Below, in pieces: positions 17,812 through 26,625 of a stretch of 64,000 bases of DNA. Both the position numbers and the translations under genes were made by a program. The notes under the pieces were generated by a model. That model was not told the DNA's origin, did no database searches, and was given only the letters and a program-made list of their open reading frames with translations. Position 1 is the first letter of the stretch. Each line of letters starts with the position of its first letter. This DNA comes from Bradyrhizobiaceae bacterium PARB1 (GTDB lineage Bacteria > Pseudomonadota > Alphaproteobacteria > Rhizobiales > Xanthobacteraceae). Location of the stretch: positions 265,876-329,875 of the forward strand of contig NKIY01000004.1 of the NCBI GenBank assembly GCA_002256345.1, read 5' to 3'.

Positions 17812-18291
17812 TCAGGTCGCGATTTCCGTGCCCAGAAACCGCATGAACGGCTTCTGGCCGTCGGCTCCGAAGGTCAGGACATCGTACGCCCTCGGCGTTC
17901 CACCTTCCATACCGGGCGATCCGGCGGGCATGCCCGGGACCGCAAGTCCCAGGACGGCCGGGCGCTGTGCGAGGAGCCGTCGGATCGCCTGCGCGGGCAC
18001 GTGGCCCTCGACGACGAAGCCGGACACTTCCGCGGTGTGGCAGGAGGCCAACGATGGCGGCACACGAAGCCGCGTCCGGACCGCCCTCAGATCGGCCGTC
18101 TCATCGACAGTCACCGCAAACCCCGCGGCCTGCATGTGCTTCACCCAGCCGCCGCAGCAGCCGCAGTCCGGATCCTTGTGGACAAGGACGGCCGGCGCCT
18201 CTGCGCGGGCCAGCCCCGGCGACACCGCGATGCCGGCGGCAAGCAGGGCCAGCGCGCGCCGGCGCGTGACGGATTCGAATATCTCATGCAT
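17812..18291 (-). CDS. DUF411-family metal-binding protein
   Basis: 159 residues from ATG 18291. A Tat-like or Sec signal (TRRRALALLAAGIAVSPGLA) precedes the hallmark HKDPDCGCCGGWVKHM (CxCC motif) and a second ASCHTAEV motif, both typical of DUF411 periplasmic proteins associated with copper/silver resistance. Probably binds Cu in the periplasm and feeds CusCBA. Confidence 0.85.
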   Translation of the reverse strand: MHEIFESVTRRRALALLAAGIAVSPGLARAEAPAVLVHKDPDCGCCGGWVKHMQAAGFAVTVDETADLRAVRTRLRVPPSLASCHTAEVSGFVVEGHVPAQAIRRLLAQRPAVLGLAVPGMPAGSPGMEGGTPRAYDVLTFGADGQKPFMRFLGTEIAT

Positions 18292-18358
18292 CGCACACTC
18301 CTCTGGTTTCGTGACTGTGGGTATCGCGCAGGGCACTAACCGACCCGCCGCGTCTGAA

Positions 18359-19633
18359 TCATGGCAAGCACTTCGAGATCGACCTGATCGCTTTCAGCCC
18401 CTCGCCGAAACGGATGATCGAGTCCCGATGTCGTTCGAGTTCGCCGTAGGCGAGATAGCGGACGTCCAAGCCTACGACCGCGGCGAAGGCGGGCCTCGCC
18501 ATCTGCGCGCGGACCTCGCTCTCGCGGGCATCCGGCGCCACCAGGAAGATGCCCTTCAAGAGATTGCCGCACGGGCCGAGCGCGAGGTCGAGCATCCTCA
18601 CGATTCCGGAATAGATGGAGGTCGAGTGCTCCACCTCGAAGGCCGCATGGATGGCGCCGTCCCGCTTGTCCAGCCAGAGCACGTCAATCAGCCGTACGGC
18701 GTCGATGCCGGCGGACCCGTCGAATGGCCGCAAGTCGCCGGCGCATCCGTCGGACAGCCGCCCTCCGCCATACGGGCGGTTACGGTCGTTGGCGGCGATC
18801 CAGACGTCGTATCCGAGCCCGAGGCCGATATCGCGCAACAGGCCCTGCATATCGGTGTGGGACCGGTCACTCTCCGGTTCGCGTGTCGGCAGAAGTTCGA
18901 CGGCCCTCTCGCGTACAGCGGCCAGATCGCGCTCCCAGACCGCGACCGCGTCGGCCTCGTCTAGCGGCGGTGCGGGATATCGGCCCGTTCCGACGTCGAA
19001 CAGGAATCCGGCGATGGCCCCGAGATCGTTCGAGAGCAGGTCCCGGTGGCGCTCATTGAGCCGCAGCGTTCCGGCACGCATCGCAAGATAGTCCGGCCAG
19101 CTCCCGAGCTTCGTCCGAGACCCGGTGACCGCGTTGTACCCCCTGACGATAGCCGTATTGAAGGGCACGGCGATCGTGGGATGCAGGAAGTAAAGCAGGT
19201 TCGCCGCCGCGGGACCCAGTCCCTTGATGCGGCGGGCGTCGAGGGTCGTCACGGCGTGCAGCACCTGCTCCTCCGTCGAACAGCAGCAGCAGGCGTCGAG
19301 GAAACGGCCGAAGGCGCGCTGGTTGTCGGGGTCTTCGTATATGTCGGGAATCCGCAGCTTCGGCTTCCACAAGAACGCGTGATCCGCGCCCTTGAATATC
19401 TGCCGCTGCTCGGCGACGGACCTCACGGCGACCTCGAGCGAGGAACCCTTGTAGACGTTCCCGAACGACCCGCACTCGATCTGCCTTACGACCTGCTCGA
19501 TGCCGCGGCGGATGGAGCGGAAGTTCTTCAAGCGCTCCTCCCACAGGAACCACGTCCGATAGGTCGCGCCGGGATCCGCCCGCCACGCCTCTATCGAAGT
19601 CCTCAGTCGTTCCTCGCTCCCCTGCGATACCAT
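18359..19633 (-). CDS. Putative HhH / PD-(D/E)XK nuclease-like protein within the copper operon
   Basis: 424 residues. The middle (about 120-165) contains IKGLGPAAANLLYFLHPT, which resembles a helix-hairpin-helix of DNA glycosylase type. The C-terminal part has VLWLDKRDG followed by AFEVEHSTSIYSGIVRMLDL and IFLVAPD, fitting the D...ExE core of a PD-(D/E)XK restriction-like nuclease. A CCCC run occurs near residue 115. The gene has no evident methylase partner and lies in line with copper genes, 50 nt after the cytochrome gene. A restriction or DNA-repair role is inferred; it does not look metal-related. Confidence 0.6.
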   Translation of the reverse strand: MVSQGSEERLRTSIEAWRADPGATYRTWFLWEERLKNFRSIRRGIEQVVRQIECGSFGNVYKGSSLEVAVRSVAEQRQIFKGADHAFLWKPKLRIPDIYEDPDNQRAFGRFLDACCCCSTEEQVLHAVTTLDARRIKGLGPAAANLLYFLHPTIAVPFNTAIVRGYNAVTGSRTKLGSWPDYLAMRAGTLRLNERHRDLLSNDLGAIAGFLFDVGTGRYPAPPLDEADAVAVWERDLAAVRERAVELLPTREPESDRSHTDMQGLLRDIGLGLGYDVWIAANDRNRPYGGGRLSDGCAGDLRPFDGSAGIDAVRLIDVLWLDKRDGAIHAAFEVEHSTSIYSGIVRMLDLALGPCGNLLKGIFLVAPDARESEVRAQMARPAFAAVVGLDVRYLAYGELERHRDSIIRFGEGLKAIRSISKCLP

Positions 19634-19683
19634 ACGTCTCTCGTCCTTCCGCCGTCAGGTGCCGACCATCGCTTCCTGGGCCA

Positions 19684-20295
19684 TCAATGCTGGTGACCGC
19701 CCACGGGCTTCGCGCCACCTTTGTCCTGAGCCGGATTGCCGCCCGTCCCTGCCTTGTCGCCATCCATCTTCATCCCGCCCATCTCCTCGTCCGGCGGGGC
19801 GTCGGCGACCATCTGCTTGTAGTGTTCCTCGGACAGTCCGGGCAGCTTGGTCACGAAGGCGACGATGCTCCAGATGGCGGCGTCGTCGTGACCGAGCCCC
19901 CAAGCCGGCATGCCGCTCATCTTCAGGCCGTGCTTCACGATCCAGAAGGCCCGTGCGGGATCCACCCGCTTCTCGGAAAGGTTGGGCGGTTGCGGATAGA
20001 GGCCCGGCCGTATTTCTGAATCCTTCATGCCCGGCGCGAGGTGACAGTTGACGCACATCGCGGCGTACTGGCCGGCGCCCTTCAGCACCAGCTTCTCGTC
20101 GCCGAAGTCTGGGACGACGATGTCACGGGTCCTCACCGCGATCGAATGGTCGCGGAACGTCTCGATCACCACGCGCGTGAGGGCCCAATGGGGCGTGTCC
20201 GCTCCGAAGTCGTAGGCTCCGGAGACGACGTAGAAGCTCGATGCCCCAAGCGCGGCCAAGATTGCCGCGGTACCCGCGATCAACCTCCCCTTCAT
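19684..20295 (-). CDS. Membrane-anchored or periplasmic c-type cytochrome with His/Met-rich tail
   Basis: 203 residues. An N-terminal hydrophobic segment (about 5-25) is followed by a single heme-binding CVNCH motif near residue 81 and a likely distal Met in GLKMSGMPAWG. The C-terminal tail (EEMGGMKMDGDKAG ... GGHQH) is Met/His-rich and could bind copper. It overlaps the opgC stop/start by ATGA. It may accept electrons from the multicopper oxidase system or other redox partners (inference). Confidence 0.85.
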   Translation of the reverse strand: MKGRLIAGTAAILAALGASSFYVVSGAYDFGADTPHWALTRVVIETFRDHSIAVRTRDIVVPDFGDEKLVLKGAGQYAAMCVNCHLAPGMKDSEIRPGLYPQPPNLSEKRVDPARAFWIVKHGLKMSGMPAWGLGHDDAAIWSIVAFVTKLPGLSEEHYKQMVADAPPDEEMGGMKMDGDKAGTGGNPAQDKGGAKPVGGHQH

Positions 20296-21458
20296 CTCGT
20301 CATTCCTTCTTCGGCGCGTCCGGCGCGCGGCGGTCTACGGGAGGCAGGCCGGGAATCCAAAGCGCGGGACCAGGTCCGGTATGAGGCGACGAGGGTCATC
20401 AGCGAGATGCCGGCGAGGCTCACGGCGACCTGGGTGACGAAGGCGTTCGACCACATTTCGAGGATGAAGTGACCGACGAACGACAGGAAGATACCGACGC
20501 AGAACACCTCCAGCGAACGCTGTCCGCAGACGACGAGCGGTCTCGCCATGGCGGAGCGCAAGACGATCGAGTCCTTTGGAACGAGACGTACCAGGATGAT
20601 CATGAGCGCCAGCAGGTGAAGGATCCGGTAGGGTGCCAGGTTGGTCTTGTCGTTGGGGTCGAACAGATCGATCAGCGCGGACGGGAATATCCACGTCGCG
20701 TCGATGCGGACGGCCAGCGTGACGGCCATCGCGAAGGCCAAATAGGCGGCGCCTAGCGCGACCATCGGCGCCGAAAGGACGACCGCCTTCACCCGACCGC
20801 CGCCGCCCATCGCGACCCACGCTCCGATGACGAAGAGAAGCTGCCAGGCGAAGGGGTTGAAGTACCAGTCGCCCGACGGCCAGGCCGGCAGGTTCCATCC
20901 CAGCCAACGGGCCGTCAGGTAGAGGATGGCGGATGCCGCCAGCGCCGGATCGGGGAAGCGCCTCATGACCGCCAGCAACGGCGGGAAGCATGCCATCAAC
21001 ACGATGTAGAGCGGCAGCACGTCGAGGTTCAGCGGCTTGAACTTCAAGGCCAGTCCCTGCGTCAGTGTCGCCACCGGCTGTTCGATGAGCCATTTGACGT
21101 TGAACTCGTCGAGCAGGTGAGAATGTCCGCGCTGGGCGATGAAGCCGATCGCCGCGGCGTAGAACACGAATAGGAGAATGTGGGCGACGTAGAGCTGCCA
21201 CACCCGGCGCAGCAGGAGAGCGGCGCCGGCGACGACGCCCTGCACCTCCATCCTCCGCGCGTAGACGAACGCCGCCGTATATCCCGAGATGAAAACGAAG
21301 ATGTCGGCGGCGTCGCTGAAGCCGTAGTTCCGTGTCGTCAGCCACGCGATGGCGTTGTTCGGAATGTGGTCGAGGAAGATCGCCCAGTTCGCGAGACCGC
21401 GGAACAGGTCGAGGCGGAGGTCGCGGGTGTCGGCAGGCTTGTCGGTCGAAGTGCTCAT
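20292..21458 (-). CDS. opgC: OpgC-family membrane acyl/succinyltransferase
   Basis: 388 residues from ATG 21458. The start RDLRLDLFRGLANWAIFLDH matches the conserved N-terminus of OpgC, and about ten transmembrane helices follow. OpgC proteins succinylate osmoregulated periplasmic glucans. Presence in a copper operon, coupled to a cytochrome gene, is unusual; negatively charged glucans could buffer periplasmic cations (inference). The function is assigned from the family only. Confidence 0.85.
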   Translation of the reverse strand: MSTSTDKPADTRDLRLDLFRGLANWAIFLDHIPNNAIAWLTTRNYGFSDAADIFVFISGYTAAFVYARRMEVQGVVAGAALLLRRVWQLYVAHILLFVFYAAAIGFIAQRGHSHLLDEFNVKWLIEQPVATLTQGLALKFKPLNLDVLPLYIVLMACFPPLLAVMRRFPDPALAASAILYLTARWLGWNLPAWPSGDWYFNPFAWQLLFVIGAWVAMGGGGRVKAVVLSAPMVALGAAYLAFAMAVTLAVRIDATWIFPSALIDLFDPNDKTNLAPYRILHLLALMIILVRLVPKDSIVLRSAMARPLVVCGQRSLEVFCVGIFLSFVGHFILEMWSNAFVTQVAVSLAGISLMTLVASYRTWSRALDSRPASRRPPRAGRAEEGMTR

Positions 21459-21508
21459 CGTGGTCTCCTGCGTCGAACGGGACGCGCTCGGCGTCCCGTT
21501 CGACGTCC

Positions 21509-22441
21509 CTACTGTCCGATCGCCGGCCGGATCGTGCCGATGATGCTCACGCACAACAGGACGAACAGACCGAGGGCCTGCTCGCTCAGCACGTGGATTC
21601 GCAGCTTACGTTTCCAGACGGCGCTCTCAGGCGGTGCCTTCCGACCGGCGGCCTCGAGCGCGGGCACCAGCCAGAAGCGGTTCGCCGCCGCCAGACCCAG
21701 CATTCCGGCGAAGCACGCCAGCTTGACGATGAGGATCCATCCGTAGGCGCTGGCAAGGAGGCTGGAGACGGACCCGACCAGGAACCAGCTATTGACCAGA
21801 CCCGTTCCAACCAGCGTCGCGACGGCGATGTAGCCCATGCCGGAGAAGCGCATCAGCACCCCGTCGACGTCGAGCGCAGCGCCGTCCGTCCTCCTGCCGT
21901 CGTAGCCCAGCAGAATGAATCCAAGAGGGATCAGGCCTCCGAGCCACGCACCGGCGGCGAGGAGGTGGGCCGCATCCGCCGCGACGTGCAGCGCCCCGGG
22001 CCAGCCTTCCTCCATCTGCGCATGACCGGCTCCGGCGAGGGAGCCGAGGAGTCCGGCTGCGAGAAACGAGGTCAGCAGATCCCGGCCAACGGACGTCCGC
22101 GACGGCAGCAGCAGCGTGAGACCGACGAGCAGGACGGCGATGGCGGTGCGAGCCGTCCATACGGCACCGAAGCCGGTTTCGCGGACGACGGCGCCGACGA
22201 CCTCCGTGTCGGCGACGTCGGTCAGCGCTCCGCTCATGTTGGCCACCGCGAAGGCGAACCAACCGAGCCCCGCGGCGAGCGCGAGGACGGCCGACCAGGC
22301 CAGCACCCTGCCACGCCAACGGGCCAGCCTTTCGGGCTCCGTCCCCGCATAGGCGTACAGAGGGAAGAATGCCGCCCCGGCGAGCGACGTCGTCGCGATG
22401 TAGTGGAGGAAGCGGGACAGGACGAGACCGAACTCGATCAT
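21509..22441 (-). CDS. copD: CopD-family copper resistance membrane protein
   Basis: 310 residues, about eight transmembrane helices. The start FGLVLSRFLHYIATTSLAGAA and later HAQMEEGWPGALHVAADAAH and HLLAAGAWLGGL stretches match CopD/PcoD copper-import proteins with membrane-embedded His. It overlaps copC by ATGA. CopD is thought to move copper across the inner membrane together with CopC. Confidence 0.9.
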   Translation of the reverse strand: MIEFGLVLSRFLHYIATTSLAGAAFFPLYAYAGTEPERLARWRGRVLAWSAVLALAAGLGWFAFAVANMSGALTDVADTEVVGAVVRETGFGAVWTARTAIAVLLVGLTLLLPSRTSVGRDLLTSFLAAGLLGSLAGAGHAQMEEGWPGALHVAADAAHLLAAGAWLGGLIPLGFILLGYDGRRTDGAALDVDGVLMRFSGMGYIAVATLVGTGLVNSWFLVGSVSSLLASAYGWILIVKLACFAGMLGLAAANRFWLVPALEAAGRKAPPESAVWKRKLRIHVLSEQALGLFVLLCVSIIGTIRPAIGQ

Positions 22442-22806
22442 CAGCGCGCCACGCCGAAGGAGTACGTGCCCTTGACCTTGTGGGTGTCGTCCGACACCGC
22501 GTGCCATTCGACCTTGTAGTCGCCCGGCGCCAACTGGTCCTTCAGCGGAATGATCATCAACTTCTTGTTGGCCGGATCGACGGTCGCCTTGCCAGTCGCG
22601 ACGGGCTTGCCCGCCTGATCCTTCAGCTCGATGCCGGAGAACTGCGGAATGACGCTTTCGTTGAACAGGATGCGGATCTGCTTCGGTGCGGCCGAGGTCT
22701 TTCCGGCAGGCGGCTCGGCCGACTGGAATTCCGGATGGGCGAGCGCCGCGCCGGTTGCGAGCGTGGCCGCCACGAAGGCGGCGGCTGCGATGATGGTCTT
22801 GGGCAT
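22441..22806 (-). CDS. copC: CopC periplasmic copper-binding protein
   Basis: 121 residues with a signal peptide ending GAALA and mature N-terminus HPEFQSAEPPAG, placing the copper-binding His at position 1 as in CopC. The C-terminal DYKVEWHAVSDDTHKVKGTY supplies further His ligands. It binds Cu2+ in the periplasm and works with CopD. Confidence 0.93.
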   Translation of the reverse strand: MPKTIIAAAAFVAATLATGAALAHPEFQSAEPPAGKTSAAPKQIRILFNESVIPQFSGIELKDQAGKPVATGKATVDPANKKLMIIPLKDQLAPGDYKVEWHAVSDDTHKVKGTYSFGVAR

Positions 22807-22864
22807 TGGTGGTCCTCTGGCTTGACTTGGGTCGAAGTGATGGATGGATCGATCGGTCCGGACG

Positions 22865-24733
22865 TCACTTCACGTCGAGAACGAGCATCAGGCCTCCGCC
22901 GCCGTCGCGTTCGACGTTGTTGTTGGCGGTGTGATGCGGGATGTGGCAGTGGACGAGCCACTTGCCGGGCCTTCTGGCGGTCCAGACGACGTCGTAGCGC
23001 TGACCCGGTCCGACATTGACCGTGTCCGCCTGGTATCGCGCGCTCTGGTTCAGCGTGACGCCGTCGACGGCGACGACCTCGAACGGGCCGCCGTGCACGT
23101 GCATCGGATGGACGAAGTTGTTGTTCGTCCCGATGAAGCGCAGCTTGATCGTCTGCCCGACCTTCATGTCGACCGTGTCGGTGGACGGATAGGCCTTGCC
23201 ATTGATCGTGAAGTAGTTCGGCAGCGCGCCTTCCATGATCATGGCCGGAAACGTCCGCCATTCCCTCTTGAGCCATTCCTGAAGTTGGATCGTGTAGTCG
23301 AGGTCGGCTTTGACTTCCGCGCTCGAATCCTTGGGTGCGATCAGGATGGCGCCGTAGAGACCGAGGCCCTGTTGGCGGTCGGGATGATCGTGACTGTGGT
23401 AGAAATAGGTGCCGCTCTGGCCGACATCGAATTCGTAGGTATAGGTGCCGCCCGGCGGCACCGGCTTCTGCGTGACGTTCGCCGGCCCGTCCATCTCGTT
23501 CGGAACGATGAGCCCGTGCCAGTGCACTGTCGTGCTCTCGGGCAATGCATTCCGGAAGTTGATCCGCACGTGATCGCCTTCGGTCAACTGCAGACGGGGG
23601 CCCGGAATCTGTCTGTTGTAGGCGTAGGCCTCGACGGCGACGTCCGGCAGGATGTTCCAGCGTATGATCGATGCCTCGATATCGAAGATCTTCACGCCGT
23701 TTTCTATGCGCGGCTGCAGGACACGGTCGCCCTTCGCGTCCGGCGCCGCCTCGAACGTGACCTGCCTCGGCTTCACCGCCGCCATGTCCTTCATGGCCTC
23801 GCCCGGCAGGTCAAACGTGTTGATCATGCCGGGCGGCATGATCGCGCCGTCCACATCGCGGGCACTCAGGAACAGGTTGACCGAGAAGCCCGGAAGGACC
23901 ATTCCGGAAACCAGCATGAACCCGGTGACGCCGGCCAACGCCGCCAGTTGAGGCCGCGTCGCTTCGCCCGCCATTGCGTGTCCGCCCTTGTCGGCGCCCC
24001 CGCCGTGCGCTCCGTCGTGTCCGGAATGACCTGACTGGTGCTCGGCATGGCCGCCGTTTCCGTGTCCGGCGCGCACCGTCATCAGTCCGTGCTTGATCCC
24101 CTTCTTCACCATCCAGACGTTGAACGGATAGGCCGTCGCGAAGCCGACGATCACGCCCAGCGACATCACGCCCCAGAAGACCAGTTCGAGCGGGTCCATC
24201 GCCCGCATGTCACGTCCCATCATCAGCAGACTCATGGTGGGAGCCATGCCGGCCATCATGGCGTTCATGCTGATGAATTCGGGCGTGAAGCTCTTCCGCA
24301 CGTTCTCCCAGTAGGTGCCGCCCATCATCTTCTTCATGAACAGCGATTGGAAGATGAAGAGGCCGAACGAGAAGCCGGCCACGTACTCGACGACGAGGTC
24401 GATCCACATCGGCAATCCGAGCGAGGCGGTGACCACCGCCGCCAGGATGATGCCCGTCGCGTCGCCTGCGACGCAGTGGATGGTGCTGCCGACGCCCTGC
24501 TTCCACAGCGGCGCCGTGAAGCTCTCATGCTCGCCCGGACGCGGTTCCTTGTCGGCGAGCACGTAGAGCAGGAGACCGAAGGGACCCATGTACAGCGTGA
24601 CGAGGATGAAGCCCCACTTCATCACCGTCGGCTCGGGATTGCCGGCGAACTGGTCGTAGGCGACGTAGGCCGCGGACGCGGCGGCCACGACGAACCAGGC
24701 GATCAAGTAGTAGTCGTAGGGCAACGCGATCAT
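22865..24733 (-). CDS. DUF4396 membrane domain fused to a multicopper oxidase
   Basis: 622 residues from ATG 24733. Residues about 1-230 form a membrane domain with several helices and Met/His-rich stretches matching DUF4396 (TIHCVAGDATGIILAAVV; FISMNAMMAGMAPTMSLLMM). A His/Gly-rich linker (about 240-280) leads to cupredoxin domains with copper ligands TTVHWHG, YFYHSHDHPD, HPMHVHGG and WLVHCHIPHH. It likely couples a membrane copper-handling domain to periplasmic copper oxidation. It overlaps the FkbM gene by ATGA. The fusion is clear from sequence; substrate unknown. Confidence 0.88.
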   Translation of the reverse strand: MIALPYDYYLIAWFVVAAASAAYVAYDQFAGNPEPTVMKWGFILVTLYMGPFGLLLYVLADKEPRPGEHESFTAPLWKQGVGSTIHCVAGDATGIILAAVVTASLGLPMWIDLVVEYVAGFSFGLFIFQSLFMKKMMGGTYWENVRKSFTPEFISMNAMMAGMAPTMSLLMMGRDMRAMDPLELVFWGVMSLGVIVGFATAYPFNVWMVKKGIKHGLMTVRAGHGNGGHAEHQSGHSGHDGAHGGGADKGGHAMAGEATRPQLAALAGVTGFMLVSGMVLPGFSVNLFLSARDVDGAIMPPGMINTFDLPGEAMKDMAAVKPRQVTFEAAPDAKGDRVLQPRIENGVKIFDIEASIIRWNILPDVAVEAYAYNRQIPGPRLQLTEGDHVRINFRNALPESTTVHWHGLIVPNEMDGPANVTQKPVPPGGTYTYEFDVGQSGTYFYHSHDHPDRQQGLGLYGAILIAPKDSSAEVKADLDYTIQLQEWLKREWRTFPAMIMEGALPNYFTINGKAYPSTDTVDMKVGQTIKLRFIGTNNNFVHPMHVHGGPFEVVAVDGVTLNQSARYQADTVNVGPGQRYDVVWTARRPGKWLVHCHIPHHTANNNVERDGGGGLMLVLDVK

Positions 24734-25716
24734 GCGGACCTCCCGTTGATCCGGTCCAGAGCGTCGCGCCACATCGGGCTCGCCGTGGCGAACACGTTGT
24801 AGCCGACCCACGGATGCCGCTTGATCCCGTCCAGGACCGAGGGGTCGTTCACGGCGACGAACCGGCCGGCGGTTGGATCGAACGCGTGGACTGCCAAAGG
24901 GGTGCTGCCGAGCAGATGTCTAGACACAGTGTGGTTGGGATCGTTGCCGTGCTCCTCGCAGACGAACAGGGCGTCGGCGGCCATGAGGCTCCGCGCGCCT
25001 TCGAGTGCGTCGATCTCCACGCCCTCGACGTCGAGCTTGACCACGACGGGCCTGCCGCGCTCGATGGCTCCGGCGGCCGCGAGACCGTCAAGCGAGACCC
25101 TTCGCACCGATCCGTCGGCCGTGTCCGTCTCCTCGGTCGCGAGCGCCTCGTGGCGGTCGCCCACGATCCGGACGAGACCCTCCGAGCTGCCGATCGCGGC
25201 ATGCAGGCATTCGAACCGGCCGCCGTTGAGCGCGTAGTTCAGCGCCAGGCGCCGCATGTTGGCGGGCGCGGCCTCGATGGCGAGGGCCTGCTTGGAGCCG
25301 AAGGGCCTGCTCGAGACGAGTACCGACCAGTAGCCGAAATTGGCGCCGCAATCGACGAAAGCATAGTCGATGTCCGAGACTTCGCGGAGGAACATCTCGA
25401 TCTCGTCTTCGTAACGGTAGGCCGGATTGAGGAGACGGCTCCAATAGCCGTCGCCGAAGGGAATCGAGAACACGGCGTCGCCGTTCAGCCGAACCCTGAC
25501 GTCGCGGGTCTTGATGCCGCCGGCGACGACCGCGCATCCGAGCCGATAGCCGCGATGCCCGAAGGGCATCGTCAGCACCGAGCCGAGGCGGAGGACCGCG
25601 AAGGCCATCCGCTCCGCGGCGCCCGCGCCCGTCAGCCGGTCCGCCGCGCGGTCGAAGACGAGAACGTCATCGGCCTGACCGCGCCCCGTCGTCCGCACTT
25701 CCGCTTCGAAAGCCAT
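24730..25716 (-). CDS. FkbM-family methyltransferase
   Basis: 328 residues. The AdoMet-binding region (about 115-150) reads YAFVDCGANFGYWSVLVSS, and VVVKLDVEGVEIDALEGA is the family's second hallmark. FkbM enzymes O-methylate small molecules or glycans. Its tight overlap with the DUF4396-oxidase gene implies co-expression with copper genes; a glycan or chalkophore-like substrate is conceivable but unsupported. Confidence 0.85.
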   Translation of the reverse strand: MAFEAEVRTTGRGQADDVLVFDRAADRLTGAGAAERMAFAVLRLGSVLTMPFGHRGYRLGCAVVAGGIKTRDVRVRLNGDAVFSIPFGDGYWSRLLNPAYRYEDEIEMFLREVSDIDYAFVDCGANFGYWSVLVSSRPFGSKQALAIEAAPANMRRLALNYALNGGRFECLHAAIGSSEGLVRIVGDRHEALATEETDTADGSVRRVSLDGLAAAGAIERGRPVVVKLDVEGVEIDALEGARSLMAADALFVCEEHGNDPNHTVSRHLLGSTPLAVHAFDPTAGRFVAVNDPSVLDGIKRHPWVGYNVFATASPMWRDALDRINGRSA

Positions 25717-25783
25717 GATGTCCCCTCCGCCGGTCGGCGACGTCTGCAGCGTCCCCTCGGTGGCCGGGGACGCCGCAGCAGGC

Positions 25784-26089
25784 TCACTTGCTCTTCTGGA
25801 TCTTGGTGATTGCGATGCCGTCGTTGCCGCGCTCGGCGACGAACTGCACCTTGTCGCCGGCCTTGACCTGCTTGAGCATCGCCGGATCCTGCACCTTGAA
25901 GACCATCGTCATGCCGTCCTCGTCCATGCCGAGGTTCTTGATCGGGCCGTGCTTGAGCGTGATCTTCTTCGCCGCCTCGTCGACCTTCTTGACCTCGCCG
26001 GCGACCATCGCCTCCTGCGCGAGGCCGAGAGAAGGAGCGAGAAGCGAGAGAGCGACGACGGCCGCGGCGAGCTTGTTGGTCTTGATCAT
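25784..26089 (-). CDS. CusF-like periplasmic copper-binding protein
   Basis: 101 residues with a signal peptide (ending SLGLA) and a small beta-barrel segment carrying NLGMDEDGMTMVFKVQD, in which closely spaced Met and Asp resemble CusF-like Cu+ sites (the usual His and Trp are less clear). Strong RBS (AAGGAAG). It should shuttle copper to an RND adaptor or oxidase. Confidence 0.83.
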   Translation of the reverse strand: MIKTNKLAAAVVALSLLAPSLGLAQEAMVAGEVKKVDEAAKKITLKHGPIKNLGMDEDGMTMVFKVQDPAMLKQVKAGDKVQFVAERGNDGIAITKIQKSK

Positions 26090-26107
26090 CTTTCTTCCTT
26101 TCGATTG

Positions 26108-26596
26108 CTATTTGACGACGACGGTACCGACCATTCCCGCTTCGCGGTGGCCGGGTATGAGACACGCGTATTCGAACTCGCCCGCCTTGCTGAACCGCCA
26201 GACGAGATCGCCCGTCTTGCTCGGAGCCAGCCTTCTGGCGTTCGGGTCGTCGTGCTCCATGTCGGGATTCTTCGCCATGGATGCCCCGTGCCTCAGATTC
26301 TCCTCGGTCGTCCCGAGGACGAATTCGTGGTCGAGCTGTCCGCCGTTGCGGAGCACGAACCGGATCTGCTCGTCCTTGCGGACCTCGATCTTCGCCGGGA
26401 CGAACAGCATCTTGCCGTTCGCTTCCGTCAGCGAGACCTGAACGATGCGGGCAGCCTTCTTCGCGTCGCCGGGCTCGCCGGTCGCGTACGTCTCGGCATG
26501 CTGCGCGTGACCGGCGTGCTCGCCGGCCGCGAGCGCCGTACCCGCGGAGGCGAGCGCTGCCGCGACGACCACCACCGAAACCTTCAGTCTTCTCAT
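26108..26596 (-). CDS. Cupredoxin-domain periplasmic protein
   Basis: 162 residues from ATG 26596 with GGAGA upstream. After a signal peptide, a His-rich stretch (GEHAGHAQHAETYA) precedes a cupredoxin fold with GGQLDHEFVLG and the type-1 copper loop YACLIPGHREAGM (Cys, His, Met). Possibly an electron or copper carrier for the neighbouring multicopper oxidase. Confidence 0.87.
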   Translation of the reverse strand: MRRLKVSVVVVAAALASAGTALAAGEHAGHAQHAETYATGEPGDAKKAARIVQVSLTEANGKMLFVPAKIEVRKDEQIRFVLRNGGQLDHEFVLGTTEENLRHGASMAKNPDMEHDDPNARRLAPSKTGDLVWRFSKAGEFEYACLIPGHREAGMVGTVVVK

Positions 26597-26625
26597 AAGT
26601 GTCTCCTTTTTATCCGGGCGGACCA

